A DNA stretch of 64,000 nt from Streptomyces sp. NBC_01451 (GCF_036227485.1 NZ_CP109479.1:3286001-3350000); one strand, 5' to 3'. Shown: positions 8,991 to 17,695, counted from the first letter of the stretch. The notes: generated by a model not told the origin, from the letters alone. A program made the numbers and translations.

Positions 8991-9655
8991 CGAACGTACA
9001 GGGCGTACGGCGCGTACGAGGTGCTCGGGGCGTGCGCCGCCGGGCGGCCGTCCCGCTGCTCGGGGCGCTCGCCATGCTGCTCGCCGGGTGCGGGATCCGG
9101 GCCACCGAGGTCCCGACGGACTTCGGTCCGGCGCCCTCCCGCGTCCCGTGCTCCCTCTCCGACATCTCCGCCCCCGCCGCGCCGGACGTCACCGCGCAGA
9201 CGTCCGCGGGCGTCCCCGTCCAGGTGTTCCTCCTGTGCGCCTCCCAGCTGGTGACCGTCGACCGCGCGGTGCGCGTCCCGGACGGTACGGCGGAGGCGGC
9301 GCGGCGCGTGCTGGTGGCCCAGGGGCTGCTGGACGAGCTGTCCAGGACCCCGTCGACGACCGAGACCGCGGCCGGCTACACGACGGACGTGCGCGGCGGG
9401 ATGAGCGTGAGCGGACCCGGCCCGAAGGACCCCGAGGACGCCCTGCGGCTGAGCACGTCCCCGGCCGAGCTCTCGTCGTACGCCCTCGCCCAGATCGTCT
9501 GCACGTTCTCCGACTCGGCCGCCGCCGAGGGAGACGGCTCCGTGGTCCTGGGCGGCCCGGACACGGACCCGCTGCGCCGGTACACGTGCACACCGGAGGT
9601 CCGCTCCCGGCCGGGGGCACAGGTACCGCCGTCGTCGGGCGTGGACAGCGGCTGA
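8987..9655 (+). CDS. lipoprotein of the afsQ operon
   Basis: A 222-residue predicted lipoprotein: Arg-rich N-terminus, hydrophobic segment and lipobox LLAGC near residue 30. The mature region resembles a GerMN-like fold region in context but I cannot assign it firmly. It overlaps afsQ2 by 4 bp, so it belongs to the same operon and may modulate AfsQ2 sensing at the outer face of the membrane, an inference from position. Confidence 0.8.
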   Translation: MTNVQGVRRVRGARGVRRRAAVPLLGALAMLLAGCGIRATEVPTDFGPAPSRVPCSLSDISAPAAPDVTAQTSAGVPVQVFLLCASQLVTVDRAVRVPDGTAEAARRVLVAQGLLDELSRTPSTTETAAGYTTDVRGGMSVSGPGPKDPEDALRLSTSPAELSSYALAQIVCTFSDSAAAEGDGSVVLGGPDTDPLRRYTCTPEVRSRPGAQVPPSSGVDSG

Positions 9656-9670
9656 GTGCTGAGCGCCCCT

Positions 9671-9704
9671 AGGGGGCGCGAGGAACTGCGCGACAAGCCC
9701 CCAC
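9671..9704. repeat. Streptomyces interspersed repeat, copy 2
   Basis: Close copy of the element at 4,243 (GGGGCGCGAGGAACTGCGCG core), again directly after a stop codon. Confidence 0.6.
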
Positions 9705-9832
9705 CGACCCGCGGCCGAGGAACCGCCCGTCCCCCGGTGGGCCCCGCGCAGGCCCCCGTGTGGCACACGACTCACTCGCCTGTACGGGGGCAACCCGGAA
9801 CCGATCGTGCCGATGGCCGCGTCTTGGGGGAC

Positions 9833-10384
9833 GTGCAGCGTCTTGGCTCGGTCGGCGAAAGTGCCGCCATTCGCATCCGTACGGCGGGAGGTGTCCTCCT
9901 CGTCGCCCATCTCGCGCTCGTCGCCTGGATCACGCTGCGTCCGCTCGACGTCCCGTGGCAACTGCCTCCCAACCTGCAGCCCTTCGCGGGCATACGGGCC
10001 GATCTGACCCTCGGCTGGCAGGACGCGGCCCGGCGCATCACGGAGGGGCTCGCCCTGCTGGCCCCGCTGGGTGTGCTGCTGCCGATGGCGGGCGGACGGC
10101 TCGACGTCTCCCCGCTCGCCTCGCTCGTCCGTACGGTCATGGCCGGTGCCATGATCTCGCTGGGCATCGAACTGCTGCAGACCGGCGTGCCCGGTCAGGT
10201 CGTGGACGTCGACTCGCTGCTCCTGAACACGGTGGGCGTGGGACTCGCGCATGTCGCCGTGGTGCCCGCCGCACGGTCCTGGCTCCGCCGCAGGAGTGAC
10301 CGCAGGCGCCGGGCGGCCGTCCGCACGGAGGACGCGACTCAGGGTAGGACCCCGACGATTCCCAGGGTCGGGATCGCCCCGTAG
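9833..10384 (+). CDS. VanZ-like membrane protein
   Basis: A 183-residue integral membrane protein with about four hydrophobic helices and VanZ-like motifs (WITLRPLDVPWQLPPNLQPF, GIELLQ). VanZ proteins are linked to teicoplanin resistance, but most Streptomyces homologues have no proven role. The start is uncertain: GTG at 9833 removes a low-complexity upstream extension and has a G-rich Shine-Dalgarno-like stretch. Confidence 0.72.
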   Translation: MQRLGSVGESAAIRIRTAGGVLLVAHLALVAWITLRPLDVPWQLPPNLQPFAGIRADLTLGWQDAARRITEGLALLAPLGVLLPMAGGRLDVSPLASLVRTVMAGAMISLGIELLQTGVPGQVVDVDSLLLNTVGVGLAHVAVVPAARSWLRRRSDRRRRAAVRTEDATQGRTPTIPRVGIAP

Positions 10385-10516
10385 AGCGACGCTTCGTCCG
10401 CTGCGCGTCCGTAACGTTGAGTGCAGATGAGGCGACCGGAAAAGCCGGCCCCGCCCATCGGATCCACCGGACCCACCGGATCCACCGGATCCAGCCGGAC
10501 TCACCGAGGAGACGCC

Positions 10517-10726
10517 ATGACCGCCCTTGCCCGCCCCACCAACGGCCGCATGATCGGCGGAGTGTGTGCCGCGCTGGCACGGCGCTTCGGCACCTCCGCG
10601 ACGACGATGCGCGTGATCTTCGTGCTCTCGTGCCTGCTGCCCGGCCCGCAGTTCCTGCTCTACATAGCCATGTGGATCCTGCTGCCCTCCGAGAAGTACG
10701 AGAACAAGGCCCACGCGGCCTGGTAG
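10517..10726 (+). CDS. PspC-domain membrane protein
   Basis: A 69-residue protein matching the PspC domain (GRMIGGVCAALARRFG followed by a hydrophobic helix and LLPSEK). ATG at 10517 follows a GAGGAGA ribosome-binding site. The 40 bp upstream hold a tandem GATCCACCG microsatellite. PspC family members sit in the membrane and often act in envelope stress signalling. Confidence 0.82.
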   Translation: MTALARPTNGRMIGGVCAALARRFGTSATTMRVIFVLSCLLPGPQFLLYIAMWILLPSEKYENKAHAAW

Positions 10727-10761
10727 CCGACGCGAACCGCCCGGACGGCCTGCCTGTACGC

Positions 10762-10800
10762 CGATGGGGCGCACCCCTTGACCAGGGGTGCGCCCCATCG
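10762..10800. terminator. bidirectional terminator
   Basis: A perfect 16-bp stem (CGATGGGGCGCACCCC and complement) with a 7-nt loop between convergent genes. Confidence 0.8.
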
Positions 10801-10818
10801 GCGCGTTCACGGGGTGGG

Positions 10819-11178
10819 TCAGCCGAGCGGAATGCCGTTCACCGGGAGGCCGTGCGTGGGCAGGCCCTGCAGCGGAAGGCCGCCGAGCAGACCGGAGACC
10901 GGCGCGGTCGGACCCTCGGACAGCAACTTCGTGACGGCAGGCTGCGCGGCGGCAACGCCCGCGCCGACCGCGCTCTGCCCCTGGGCCACGGCCTCGGCGG
11001 CACCGGGCAGCGCCTTCGACGCGCTCTCCACGGGCAGCGTCTGGGTCACGGAGCCCAGCGCGGCGGAGTCCGGGAGGGCGGGAAGAGCCGGGGCGGCGTT
11101 GGCGGCACCCGCACCCGCGGCGGCGAAGGCGGCACCGAGGGCGGCGACACCGAGGGTCTTGGCAGCAGACTGCTTCAT
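10819..11178 (-). CDS. small secreted Ala/Pro/Leu-rich protein
   Basis: Predicted exported 119-residue protein with a Lys-containing start, a long Ala-rich hydrophobic segment and a probable ANA-AP cleavage site near residue 29. The C-terminus has short LPLQGLPTHGLPVNGIPLG-type repeats of the pattern GLP. It resembles the protein at 4,336-4,746 in design. The function is unknown. Confidence 0.7.
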   Translation of the reverse strand: MKQSAAKTLGVAALGAAFAAAGAGAANAAPALPALPDSAALGSVTQTLPVESASKALPGAAEAVAQGQSAVGAGVAAAQPAVTKLLSEGPTAPVSGLLGGLPLQGLPTHGLPVNGIPLG

Positions 11179-11307
11179 AGTGAATGCGTCCTTGAATGCG
11201 AGACGGGGATGTGAGCGGTCCACGACCGTAAACACGAGAAGCCGCCTGCCGCAAACATCGAAAAGCGGTCGAGTCGCACCGGCCCGACCGCCTCCCGGAC
11301 CCCCGGA

Positions 11308-11562
11308 TCAGCCCTGCGTATCGACAGAACCGCTGGTGGAGGCGGTCTGCCGGAACAACCATTCGGATTTCAGCTCGGCATATCCGGGCTTGATGACGTC
11401 ATTGATCATCGCCAGTCGTTCATCGAAAGGAATGAATGCTGACTTCATAGCATTGACCGAGAACCATTGCAGGTCGTCGAGCGTATAACCGAATGCTTCG
11501 ACAAGATGCTCGAATTCCAGGCTCATTCCGGTGCCCGACATCAGCCGGTTGTCGGTGTTGAC
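11308..11562 (-). pseudogene. add: orphan 3' end of adenosine deaminase gene (displaced by integration)
   Basis: The minus strand encodes only the last 84 residues of an adenosine deaminase, beginning [11 protein letters not shown] and continuing through [15 protein letters not shown] and VIKPGYAEL. Homology to the complete add at 41,753 stops abruptly at about 11,562, where an in-frame TAG and phage sequence follow. It has no own start in the conserved frame except an internal ATG at 11,541. Its position matches where I recall add lying next to the afsQ cluster in Streptomyces. It is best read as the host 3' end left at attL. Confidence 0.8.
11498..11562. other. attL region of the prophage
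   Basis: Junction of host add 3' end and phage. The longest identity with the other add copy is 17 bp, TTCGAGCATCTTGTCGA on the minus strand (11,498-11,514; matches 42,692-42,708). Base composition instead suggests exchange closer to 11,557-11,562. The core is therefore placed only to this interval. Confidence 0.6.
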
Positions 11563-11894
11563 AGACTATCCGCCAGGAAGTGCACCTCACCACCCTTGCC
11601 CTGACCTGCGACAACGGGCTCCGCGTCAGGCAGGGGGATGTTGAAGGCGATGCGGAGCAGATCCGCTTCAAGATCGTTAGCGTCCCCAAGGGCCTTCGCG
11701 AGGCGAGCTACGAGCGCAGGGGTCAGCCGGCCGACGACTATCCCCGCCGCCTCCCCCTCGGGGCCCTCCTCCTCTGGAAGCTCCCGACCGTCTGCGATCC
11801 GCACCTGGCGCATGCGCTCCTCGAACCGCTGCGCCGCGGACATCTCCCGGTCCTGCGCCATCAGCCGTTCGAGCGGACTCAGCTCCACCGACAC
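11541..11894 (-). CDS. phage hypothetical protein whose 3' end overlaps attL
   Basis: A 117-residue acidic, helical protein with a [20 protein letters not shown] segment likely to form a coiled coil. The GTG at 11,894 follows GGGAGG. The last codons (LSTPTTG stop) are read from the add sequence in another frame, so integration probably defined this C-terminus. Not recognised. Confidence 0.6.
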   Translation of the reverse strand: MSVELSPLERLMAQDREMSAAQRFEERMRQVRIADGRELPEEEGPEGEAAGIVVGRLTPALVARLAKALGDANDLEADLLRIAFNIPLPDAEPVVAGQGKGGEVHFLADSLSTPTTG

Positions 11895-11954
11895 AGCCCC
11901 TCCCACCAGGTTGCTCCAAAGGAGGTGATCGTATCGGTTCCATAAGCAACCCCA

Positions 11955-11970
11955 CCACCCATACGGGTGA
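11955..11970. promoter_or_regulatory. 16-bp palindromic phage operator, copy 1
   Basis: CCACCCATACGGGTGA, one of five related intergenic palindromes (consensus TCACCCATnnGRGTGA) in the phage DNA; it lies between divergent genes. Confidence 0.5.
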
Positions 11971-12012
11971 ACGACCCGTACTTCTGGCGAGGTGTCATTT
12001 AGCCTGCCACGC

Positions 12013-12594
12013 ATGAAACTTGGCGACGCGGAAGCACTGGTCCGGCTCGTGGCCGGCGGCCTGGCGCGGGACCCCGACCCCGCGGCACTCGACGCTCTTT
12101 ACGAGTCCCTCCCCCGCTTGGAGTGCCAGCGAAAATGCGGGTCTGCCTGCGGCCCTGTGCCGCTGAGCCCCCTGGAAAGAAACCGGATCAGGGCGAGCGG
12201 GGTGCGGTGGGTCGACGGCCGGGTAATTACTCTGTCCGTAGGACAAAGAGTGGGGACGACCTGTACCGCGCTGGACCAAGAAAAGATGCAGTGCCGTGCG
12301 TATGAAGTACGGCCCATGGTCTGCCGCATTTGGGGCCTCGTGGAGGAACTGGCCTGCCCCTGGGGGTGCATGCCCGAGGGTGGGTATCTGGACACCATCG
12401 AGGGCCTGCGCCTGATGAATCTGTCCCTGTGGTACGGCGGCGACCTGAACGGCATGGAGCCGTCAAAGTGGGAGAGACTCGCGGCGAACCCACACCGGCG
12501 CCGACTCGCGGCCGAATTCCTGGCCCAAGCGAAGCCCGTTCAGGAGGATGCGCGGATCATTCAGACGACCATCCCGGTGCGGCTGGCGAGCTGA
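12013..12594 (+). CDS. YkgJ-type cysteine-cluster protein
   Basis: A 193-residue protein with the Cys pattern of the YkgJ/zinc- or iron-chelating family: CQRKCGSAC near residue 37, C at CTALDQEKMQCRAYEVRPMVC split around residues 82-102, and CPWGC. The family RPMVCR segment is well conserved. These proteins bind metal through clustered cysteines but their biochemical role is mostly unknown. It is the only rightward gene in the left arm; a TTTAGCCT box just upstream suggests a very short leader. Confidence 0.7.
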   Translation: MKLGDAEALVRLVAGGLARDPDPAALDALYESLPRLECQRKCGSACGPVPLSPLERNRIRASGVRWVDGRVITLSVGQRVGTTCTALDQEKMQCRAYEVRPMVCRIWGLVEELACPWGCMPEGGYLDTIEGLRLMNLSLWYGGDLNGMEPSKWERLAANPHRRRLAAEFLAQAKPVQEDARIIQTTIPVRLAS

Positions 12595-12660
12595 GGCCGG
12601 ATACGACGATGGCCCTCGCCCTGTTTTCCCAAGGCGGGGGCCTAAGCCGTTACGGGGCCT

Positions 12661-13392
12661 TCAGGCTGCTTCGCTAGCCACCCCCGCTGTTTCGGTTGCG
12701 TCCGCGCCAGGCGTTTTCTCCCACCCTGCCTGGTTGGACTTGAAGATGTGGGTGGCGAGGGACTGCTTGTTCGGGTGACCGTAGCCACCGTTGTCGGCGC
12801 ACACCTTGTGCACGAAGCACTTCTCGCCGAGCTGCATGTCGTCAGGCAGCTCGTATTTGATCTCGGGGCCCATCATGTTGTGGGCCCTTACCGCGTGGCT
12901 GTGGCGGTCCTTGACTCTGACCCAGTACTCGTCTTGGGGGCTGTTGGCGCCGGGGTGGCTTTTGGGGCAACGGACTTGGTCTTCGCCGTCGATCCGACGG
13001 CCGCGGTTGGCCACCGCCTTTTTCCCTGTTTTCGTGGCGGGCTCGGGGTCGGCCACGGGCTTGGGTGCGGCCGGAGGAGTGCTTTTCGCCACCTTCTTCT
13101 TCGGGGCCGACGGGGCGTCAGGGATGGCGAGCTGTGCGGGGCGGCGCACCTTTTCTTCGACGGCAGGCTGCCGACCGGTACGGAAGAGACGCTCGACGAC
13201 CTCAGCGTTGAAGAGTTGGACCATGAGGGCCATTCGGGGCGCGCTCAGGTCGTACGCCACGCTGCAAAGGTCGCAGAGGTCGAGTTCCTTGCCGGCGGGG
13301 TTGACGCGGACGTGTACGGCCGACACCTGCTCTGGGGGCCTGAGTTGCTCGTGCCAGTCGCAAGTTTGGCTCGTGGTGATGCGATTTGCCAT
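12661..13392 (-). CDS. phage hypothetical protein with Cys motif
   Basis: A 243-residue protein not recognised. The N-terminal part has CDLC near residue 40, the middle is a Lys/Ala/Pro-rich linker, and the C-terminal third holds RCPKSHPGA and a GEKCFVHKVCADN Cys pair. It may be two small metal-binding modules joined by a linker. It directly abuts the next gene upstream, consistent with one transcript. Confidence 0.6.
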   Translation of the reverse strand: MANRITTSQTCDWHEQLRPPEQVSAVHVRVNPAGKELDLCDLCSVAYDLSAPRMALMVQLFNAEVVERLFRTGRQPAVEEKVRRPAQLAIPDAPSAPKKKVAKSTPPAAPKPVADPEPATKTGKKAVANRGRRIDGEDQVRCPKSHPGANSPQDEYWVRVKDRHSHAVRAHNMMGPEIKYELPDDMQLGEKCFVHKVCADNGGYGHPNKQSLATHIFKSNQAGWEKTPGADATETAGVASEAA

Positions 13393-13848
13393 TTACGCAG
13401 CCCCCTTGGCGGGCGTGGCGACCTGGAGCATCCTCCGCCGGACGCGTTCTTCGCGGATGATGTCCGGCATCTCGGTGCGGACGCTGATGCCCGTGAAGGA
13501 AATGCCCTTGGGGCTGGCGAGGTCAGGGTGCATGTTGCTGTAGCTGTATTCGGTGGTGCGGACCAAACCTTGGCTGCGGTGGTTCCACTCCATCTGGTAG
13601 TTGCGCTCCCGGCCGCAGCCCCGTTCCTCGTTCTCGTCCTCGATGCAGGTGTCGGTCCCTTCGAACCAGGCGGCATCGCGCAGGTCGCTGCCGCGGAACT
13701 TCCTGCCGCCCGCGGTGTACCCCTGGACGTTGTGGGCGATGTCCCAGTTGTGGTCACCTCCTGCGCACCGGCGGTACTTGGGGTGGACGCTGCGCATGTG
13801 CGCGTAGATCGCTTCTTCGGTGGGGATTTCGTGCTCTGCGGTTGCCAC
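13393..13848 (-). CDS. phage hypothetical protein
   Basis: A 151-residue protein with scattered Cys and His (RRCAGGDH, CIEDENEERGCGRE) that could bind a metal. It stops one base before the gene at 12,661-13,392 begins, so the two are probably co-translated. Not recognised. Confidence 0.58.
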   Translation of the reverse strand: MATAEHEIPTEEAIYAHMRSVHPKYRRCAGGDHNWDIAHNVQGYTAGGRKFRGSDLRDAAWFEGTDTCIEDENEERGCGRERNYQMEWNHRSQGLVRTTEYSYSNMHPDLASPKGISFTGISVRTEMPDIIREERVRRRMLQVATPAKGAA

Positions 13849-13940
13849 GGTTACTCCCTGTCGCTCTGTTATTGCGATGGATCACAAAATAGCTGGGGGG
13901 TGACCTTGGCCGGAACGCAGTTGGGCGATTTCCTTCGCTG

Positions 13941-13956
13941 ACACTCGAATGGGTGA
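13941..13956. promoter_or_regulatory. 16-bp palindromic phage operator, copy 2
   Basis: ACACTCGAATGGGTGA about 95 bp upstream of the leftward gene starting at 13,848. Confidence 0.5.
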
Positions 13957-13975
13957 ATCCATGTGCTAGGGGGTT

Positions 13976-14012
13976 GTGGAGCCCGGGTCATCCTGGTCCA
14001 TGCGGGCTCCAC
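13976..14012. terminator. hairpin terminator
   Basis: A perfect 10-bp stem GTGGAGCCCG with its complement, downstream of the Lsr2-like gene at 14,031-14,927. Confidence 0.6.
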
Positions 14013-14030
14013 TTGATCCTCACAGGTCAT

Positions 14031-14927
14031 TCACCCCATGCCGTGGATTCGGACGGCGTACCGGCCGAAGTTTGTGATCTCCCAGCCGTGGAGGGACGTA
14101 GGGGCGTACTTGATGAACTCCAGATTGTGGAGTCGGGTGGCGCTGGTCTTGAGGTAAGAGACACCTCCCTTGCTGTTGAGGGCCGTGATCCCGGCGAGCT
14201 GATTGAGGATGGTGGCGTGCTGGTTGCTGACGGTGGCGATGCGTTCTGTCAGCGTCCATTCCTTGATTTTTTCGGTGCGGTCGACGCCGTAGCCAGTGCG
14301 GCGGTCCCACTTCTGGTCGTCCTGAACATCGGGGTGGCGCTGAGCCTGGGTGAGCGGCTGGTAGTACTCGCGGGCTTTGGCTTCGTTGTAGTCCTCGTCG
14401 GCCTCGGCCTGGGGCTCGGGCTCTGCCGGGGGTTCGGGGACGGCGTGCAGGGGCCGGCGCTTGGGGGGCTCCGGCGGGGTGTTGGGCTTGTCGGTGGCGG
14501 GGGTGGTGCCGTGGTCGTTCTGCGCCTGCTTGAGTTTGTTTAGGGGGCCGATGTCGCCGCGCTGGAAGGCGTTGTAGGCGTCCTTGATGTTCCGGCCGAG
14601 CACTCCGCGCTGTTTCGGGGCGATGAGGCCGTGCTCGGTGGCCCAGGCGCGGGCGGCCTTGGGGTCGATGCCGCCCTGGTGCCGGCTGAGGGTGGCGCTG
14701 GCGCCGGCGGGCTCGGTCATGGGCCGCGGCAAGCGCCTGCGCTTGGGGACGACGCGGCCGGCCTGTGTGAACTCCTTGAGCCGGGCGCGCAGTTTCTGGG
14801 CGTTGGCTTCGGTGAGGTCGATTTCGTAGTCCACGCCGTCGAGGCTGAACTGGACCGTCTCGTCGGCTTCGGTGGTGTCGTCGTTGGCAAGGTCATCGAG
14901 GAGGATGACGAGCTTGATGCGGCTCAC
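14031..14927 (-). CDS. Lsr2-derived nucleoid protein, long form 1
   Basis: A 298-residue protein. The N-terminus (about 1-55) matches the Lsr2 oligomerisation domain (LVILLDDLANDD, VQFSLDGVDYEIDLTEANA). Residues about 85-125 match the Lsr2 DNA-binding fold (RAWATEHGL, RGVLGRNIKDAYNAF), although the hallmark RGR is altered to RGV. A Pro-rich linker and a further C-terminal domain resembling a winged helix (ILNQLAGITALNSKGGVSYL, FGRYAVRIHG) are not found in host Lsr2. It probably coats AT-rich DNA or counteracts host silencing. Confidence 0.75.
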   Translation of the reverse strand: MSRIKLVILLDDLANDDTTEADETVQFSLDGVDYEIDLTEANAQKLRARLKEFTQAGRVVPKRRRLPRPMTEPAGASATLSRHQGGIDPKAARAWATEHGLIAPKQRGVLGRNIKDAYNAFQRGDIGPLNKLKQAQNDHGTTPATDKPNTPPEPPKRRPLHAVPEPPAEPEPQAEADEDYNEAKAREYYQPLTQAQRHPDVQDDQKWDRRTGYGVDRTEKIKEWTLTERIATVSNQHATILNQLAGITALNSKGGVSYLKTSATRLHNLEFIKYAPTSLHGWEITNFGRYAVRIHGMG

Positions 14928-14953
14928 GGTTCTTCCCTTCGGTGTGAATGCAA

Positions 14954-14977
14954 AAGGCCCCGTGTTTACGGGGCCTT
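14954..14977. terminator. hairpin terminator between the two Lsr2-like genes
   Basis: A 10-bp stem AAGGCCCCGT with its complement and a 4-nt loop, after the stop of the upstream gene. Confidence 0.65.
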
Positions 14978-15048
14978 GGCGTGCGGGTGTTGCTGAGCCC
15001 GCTGCGGGGGGTGTACAGCGGGCTTCAGGGTTTGGGGTGGCTTTGTGG

Positions 15049-15966
15049 TTAGGCGTCGGCGGGGTCGATGCCGCGGACGTTGAACCACAGGCGTCCGACG
15101 TTGGTGATCTCGTAGGTACTGGTCTCTTCGTCGTCAGTGATCAGGGTGCAGCAGCCTCGGTGCATGAGTGCTTCGAAGCTGGTCTTGGTCTTGCGGTTGG
15201 CTGTGGCGCGGCCGTCGGGGGCGCCGAACATCTCGCGTAGGTGGGTGAGTTGGGCGCCGCTGAGTTTGCCGACGAGTTCTGCGGTCTTGCGGTCGATCTC
15301 TTCCTGGGTGGGTGCTGCTTGCTTGGCGGAGTCGACTGCGGTGAGCCTGCGTGCTGTGGCCAGGGCCTTGGTTGGGTTGATGCCTGCTTTCTGGAGAAGT
15401 GCCTTCCAGGGCCCCCTCTCGTCTTCCTGGAAGGCTTCGTAGGCCGTGCGGATGTGTGCGGGTACGCGGCCCCTAGCGGGGACGTCGGGGACTTGGTAGC
15501 GCTTGGCCCACTCCCGTACCTCGGGGTCCTTGGCGGGTGCGGGGTGTGGCGTTGGAGCTTGTGCGGGTGCGGGTTCGGGTTCGGCTCGCGGTGCGGGTTC
15601 GGCCGGCGGTGCGGTGTGGTCGAGCTGGTGGGGAACTGCCGGGGCGCTTGCGGCGAGTTGAAGGATGGGCCGGACGCTGCGGTCGGCTTCCGGGTAAGCC
15701 ACGCCGCCGTTTCCGGCGATGGCCTGCTGGCCCATCGCGCCTGACTCGAAAGTCCTCGTCCCTAGTACGTGGCGGAGGTGTGCTGTGGGGAGGCAGACGG
15801 TGACTCCGACGGTTCGGGATTTAGCCAGGTACGGCCTGAACATGCCGCGAAATGCTGCGGCGTTCGGTTGGCTCAGGTCGATCTCGAATGCTTGACCGTC
15901 TAGGGAGAAGGTCACAGTTGTGGCCTCTGGCGTGCCGTCTAGATCGTCGTACCTGGTAACCGCCAT
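15049..15966 (-). CDS. Lsr2-derived nucleoid protein, long form 2
   Basis: A 305-residue paralogue of the preceding protein: an Lsr2 oligomerisation domain at the N-terminus (TVTFSLDGQAFEIDLSQPN), a Pro/Glu/Ala linker, a central DNA-binding-like segment (VREWAKRYQVPDVPARGRVP, carrying the RGR motif), and a C-terminal domain ending YEITNVGRLWFNVRGI that matches the end of the first paralogue. ATG at 15,966 follows GTGGAGGAA. The two genes look like an old tandem duplication. Confidence 0.75.
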   Translation of the reverse strand: MAVTRYDDLDGTPEATTVTFSLDGQAFEIDLSQPNAAAFRGMFRPYLAKSRTVGVTVCLPTAHLRHVLGTRTFESGAMGQQAIAGNGGVAYPEADRSVRPILQLAASAPAVPHQLDHTAPPAEPAPRAEPEPAPAQAPTPHPAPAKDPEVREWAKRYQVPDVPARGRVPAHIRTAYEAFQEDERGPWKALLQKAGINPTKALATARRLTAVDSAKQAAPTQEEIDRKTAELVGKLSGAQLTHLREMFGAPDGRATANRKTKTSFEALMHRGCCTLITDDEETSTYEITNVGRLWFNVRGIDPADA

Positions 15967-16311
15967 GGCTGTTCCTCCACGCGTCCTTTTATGGGAAGTC
16001 TCTTGATGCCGCACCTGGTGCAGACTCTAGCGGCAGCAGGTGGTGTGAGACCTGGAAGCGAGGGTAGGCGGAGCACTTTCGGCTGAGTTTGCCTGCACGA
16101 TGTTTTGCCATAATGTGCCCGCTATTTTCACCGCCACGGGGGGCGCAAACGCCCGGTGTGCGGGTAGTGCGCGCGGGTTCGTGCTGCTGCTCGCGGACCA
16201 GCGTCATTGTCGGGTACATGCGAAACGCATATGCGTCGCCTGCGGGGAGGGACGCCGGACCCTTGGCTCGATATTTAGAAGGCCGGGGTAAAGCCGCGTT
16301 CAGCAACTCGG
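15967..16311. promoter_or_regulatory. intergenic regulatory region of the Lsr2-like genes
   Basis: About 345 bp without a convincing gene. It holds the perfect 12-bp palindrome ACGCATATGCGT (16,219-16,230) and a CATAAT -10-like box near 16,111. It probably contains the leftward promoter of the two Lsr2-like genes. Confidence 0.45.
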
Positions 16312-16674
16312 TCAGGCTTTGCGAGGAGTGCTGGTGCGCTTGGGCCCGCGCCGGCCACCGCCAGACTCGACCCGTCGCTCCCACTCGGCGAGCAGCTCGC
16401 GCCCTCTGTCTGTGAGGCCGTCGATCCGCCAGGCGCCCGTGTGCTCCGTGTCGCCCTCTTCAAGCCAGGTGACCTCCCAAAGGCCCAGTACCTGGTAGGC
16501 GCGGACGTCCTTGGTGTTCCAGACGGGCTCCCCGGGGGGCATCTGGTAGCGGCCTGTGCCTGATCGGCCGGCGACGTACCTCAGCCGGGCGGCGCCGCTC
16601 TCGTAGAGTTGGCGCGAGATCCCTTGGGCATCCGTCCATGTCATTTTCGTGCGCTGGCCCACACTCTTCACCAT
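16312..16674 (-). CDS. phage hypothetical protein
   Basis: A 120-residue protein with a possible winged-helix pattern (YQVLGLWEVTWLEEG, LTDRGRELLAEWERRV) and a basic C-terminal tail. The ending resembles phage proteins that combine a small wHTH with a tail, but I do not recognise the family. Confidence 0.55.
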   Translation of the reverse strand: MVKSVGQRTKMTWTDAQGISRQLYESGAARLRYVAGRSGTGRYQMPPGEPVWNTKDVRAYQVLGLWEVTWLEEGDTEHTGAWRIDGLTDRGRELLAEWERRVESGGGRRGPKRTSTPRKA

Positions 16675-16867
16675 TCAATAGTTAGGCAACGTTGTTTATT
16701 TATTGCTGCACATCTGCGACCGGCAGCCGCCCCAGCCCACCCACGGAATATTGAAAGACGCCCCGGGTGGGCTGGCGAAGTTGTCAGCGGTCTGTGCGGT
16801 CACCCGGCACCCTGCGGGAGCGGGCCGGGCCGGCGCAAGTTTCTGTCGTGTCCTTCGTCTGTAAAAC

Positions 16868-17695
16868 CTACGCTCCCGGGAACAGTGCGGGGAACATCCG
16901 GCCGGCGATCTCGCGGTGCTCGGTGCAGAACGCCGAGCCGTCGTCGGTGAGGTCCGTGGCACCGCAGTACACCGACTCGGTCTCGTCGAGGTGCAGCCAC
17001 TCGCGCGGTGCGTGCAGGGAGAGGACCCACTTGCAGCCCTGGCGCCTGGCGGCGGGCCACAGCTTCTTGAACTCCTCGGCCGGCACCTCCTCGGCTCGCT
17101 GGAAGGCGCGGCTGTTGAGTACGGACAGCAGGGGCACCTCGGCGGCCTCGGTCCACTCCTTCGTCGTCGTCCCGGGCTCCAGCCCGTCCTCGTCGTTGTG
17201 CCACAGCATCCGGCCGTCCGGGTACAGCTCCACCCGGCGGATCTCGAAGTCACCGTGATCGTCGACTTCCTGGAGGATCACGCACGGCTCGGCCAGACGC
17301 ACGCTCGCGCCGAATCGAGTGATGCGGTAGTAGGAGCGGCTGGGGATTCCGGTGCGGCTGGTCTTGACCTTCTTGAGGTGGCGGTCGAACTCCTCCGGCG
17401 TCTTGGCGATGCCTGCCGTCCGCTGGCCCAGGTGGTGGCGGATGAAGGCCCGGTTGGCGTACCGCGACGAGAAGGGCACCTCGTCCTTCAGGTAGACCAG
17501 CGGGACGCCCAACTCCTCGTACAGCTCGAAGAGTGCCTTCACGCGGCGCAGGCACTCTTCGGCGTTGTCCGCGGTGAACTCCTCGATGCCGAGGTGCGCG
17601 GCGATGACGAATTCCGTCAGCGGGTAGTTGGTGGACCGCTGCACGATGGGGGCGGTGAAGTACGTGCCTCCGTCGACCGTGTTCTCGTTGCTCAT
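16868..17695 (-). CDS. phage hypothetical protein
   Basis: A 275-residue soluble protein, not recognised. ATG at 17,695 follows AAAGGAAAA. A C-terminal segment has conserved-looking aromatic and acidic residues (HNDEDGLEPG, WLHLDETESVYCG). It is the first of a long leftward operon-like series. Confidence 0.6.
   Translation of the reverse strand: MSNENTVDGGTYFTAPIVQRSTNYPLTEFVIAAHLGIEEFTADNAEECLRRVKALFELYEELGVPLVYLKDEVPFSSRYANRAFIRHHLGQRTAGIAKTPEEFDRHLKKVKTSRTGIPSRSYYRITRFGASVRLAEPCVILQEVDDHGDFEIRRVELYPDGRMLWHNDEDGLEPGTTTKEWTEAAEVPLLSVLNSRAFQRAEEVPAEEFKKLWPAARRQGCKWVLSLHAPREWLHLDETESVYCGATDLTDDGSAFCTEHREIAGRMFPALFPGA

Noticed and set aside
8774..11362. An 862-residue leftward frame across the lipoprotein, VanZ and PspC genes
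   Set aside because: Low-complexity Arg/Gly/Ala translation opposite recognised genes and across a strong terminator; a shadow.
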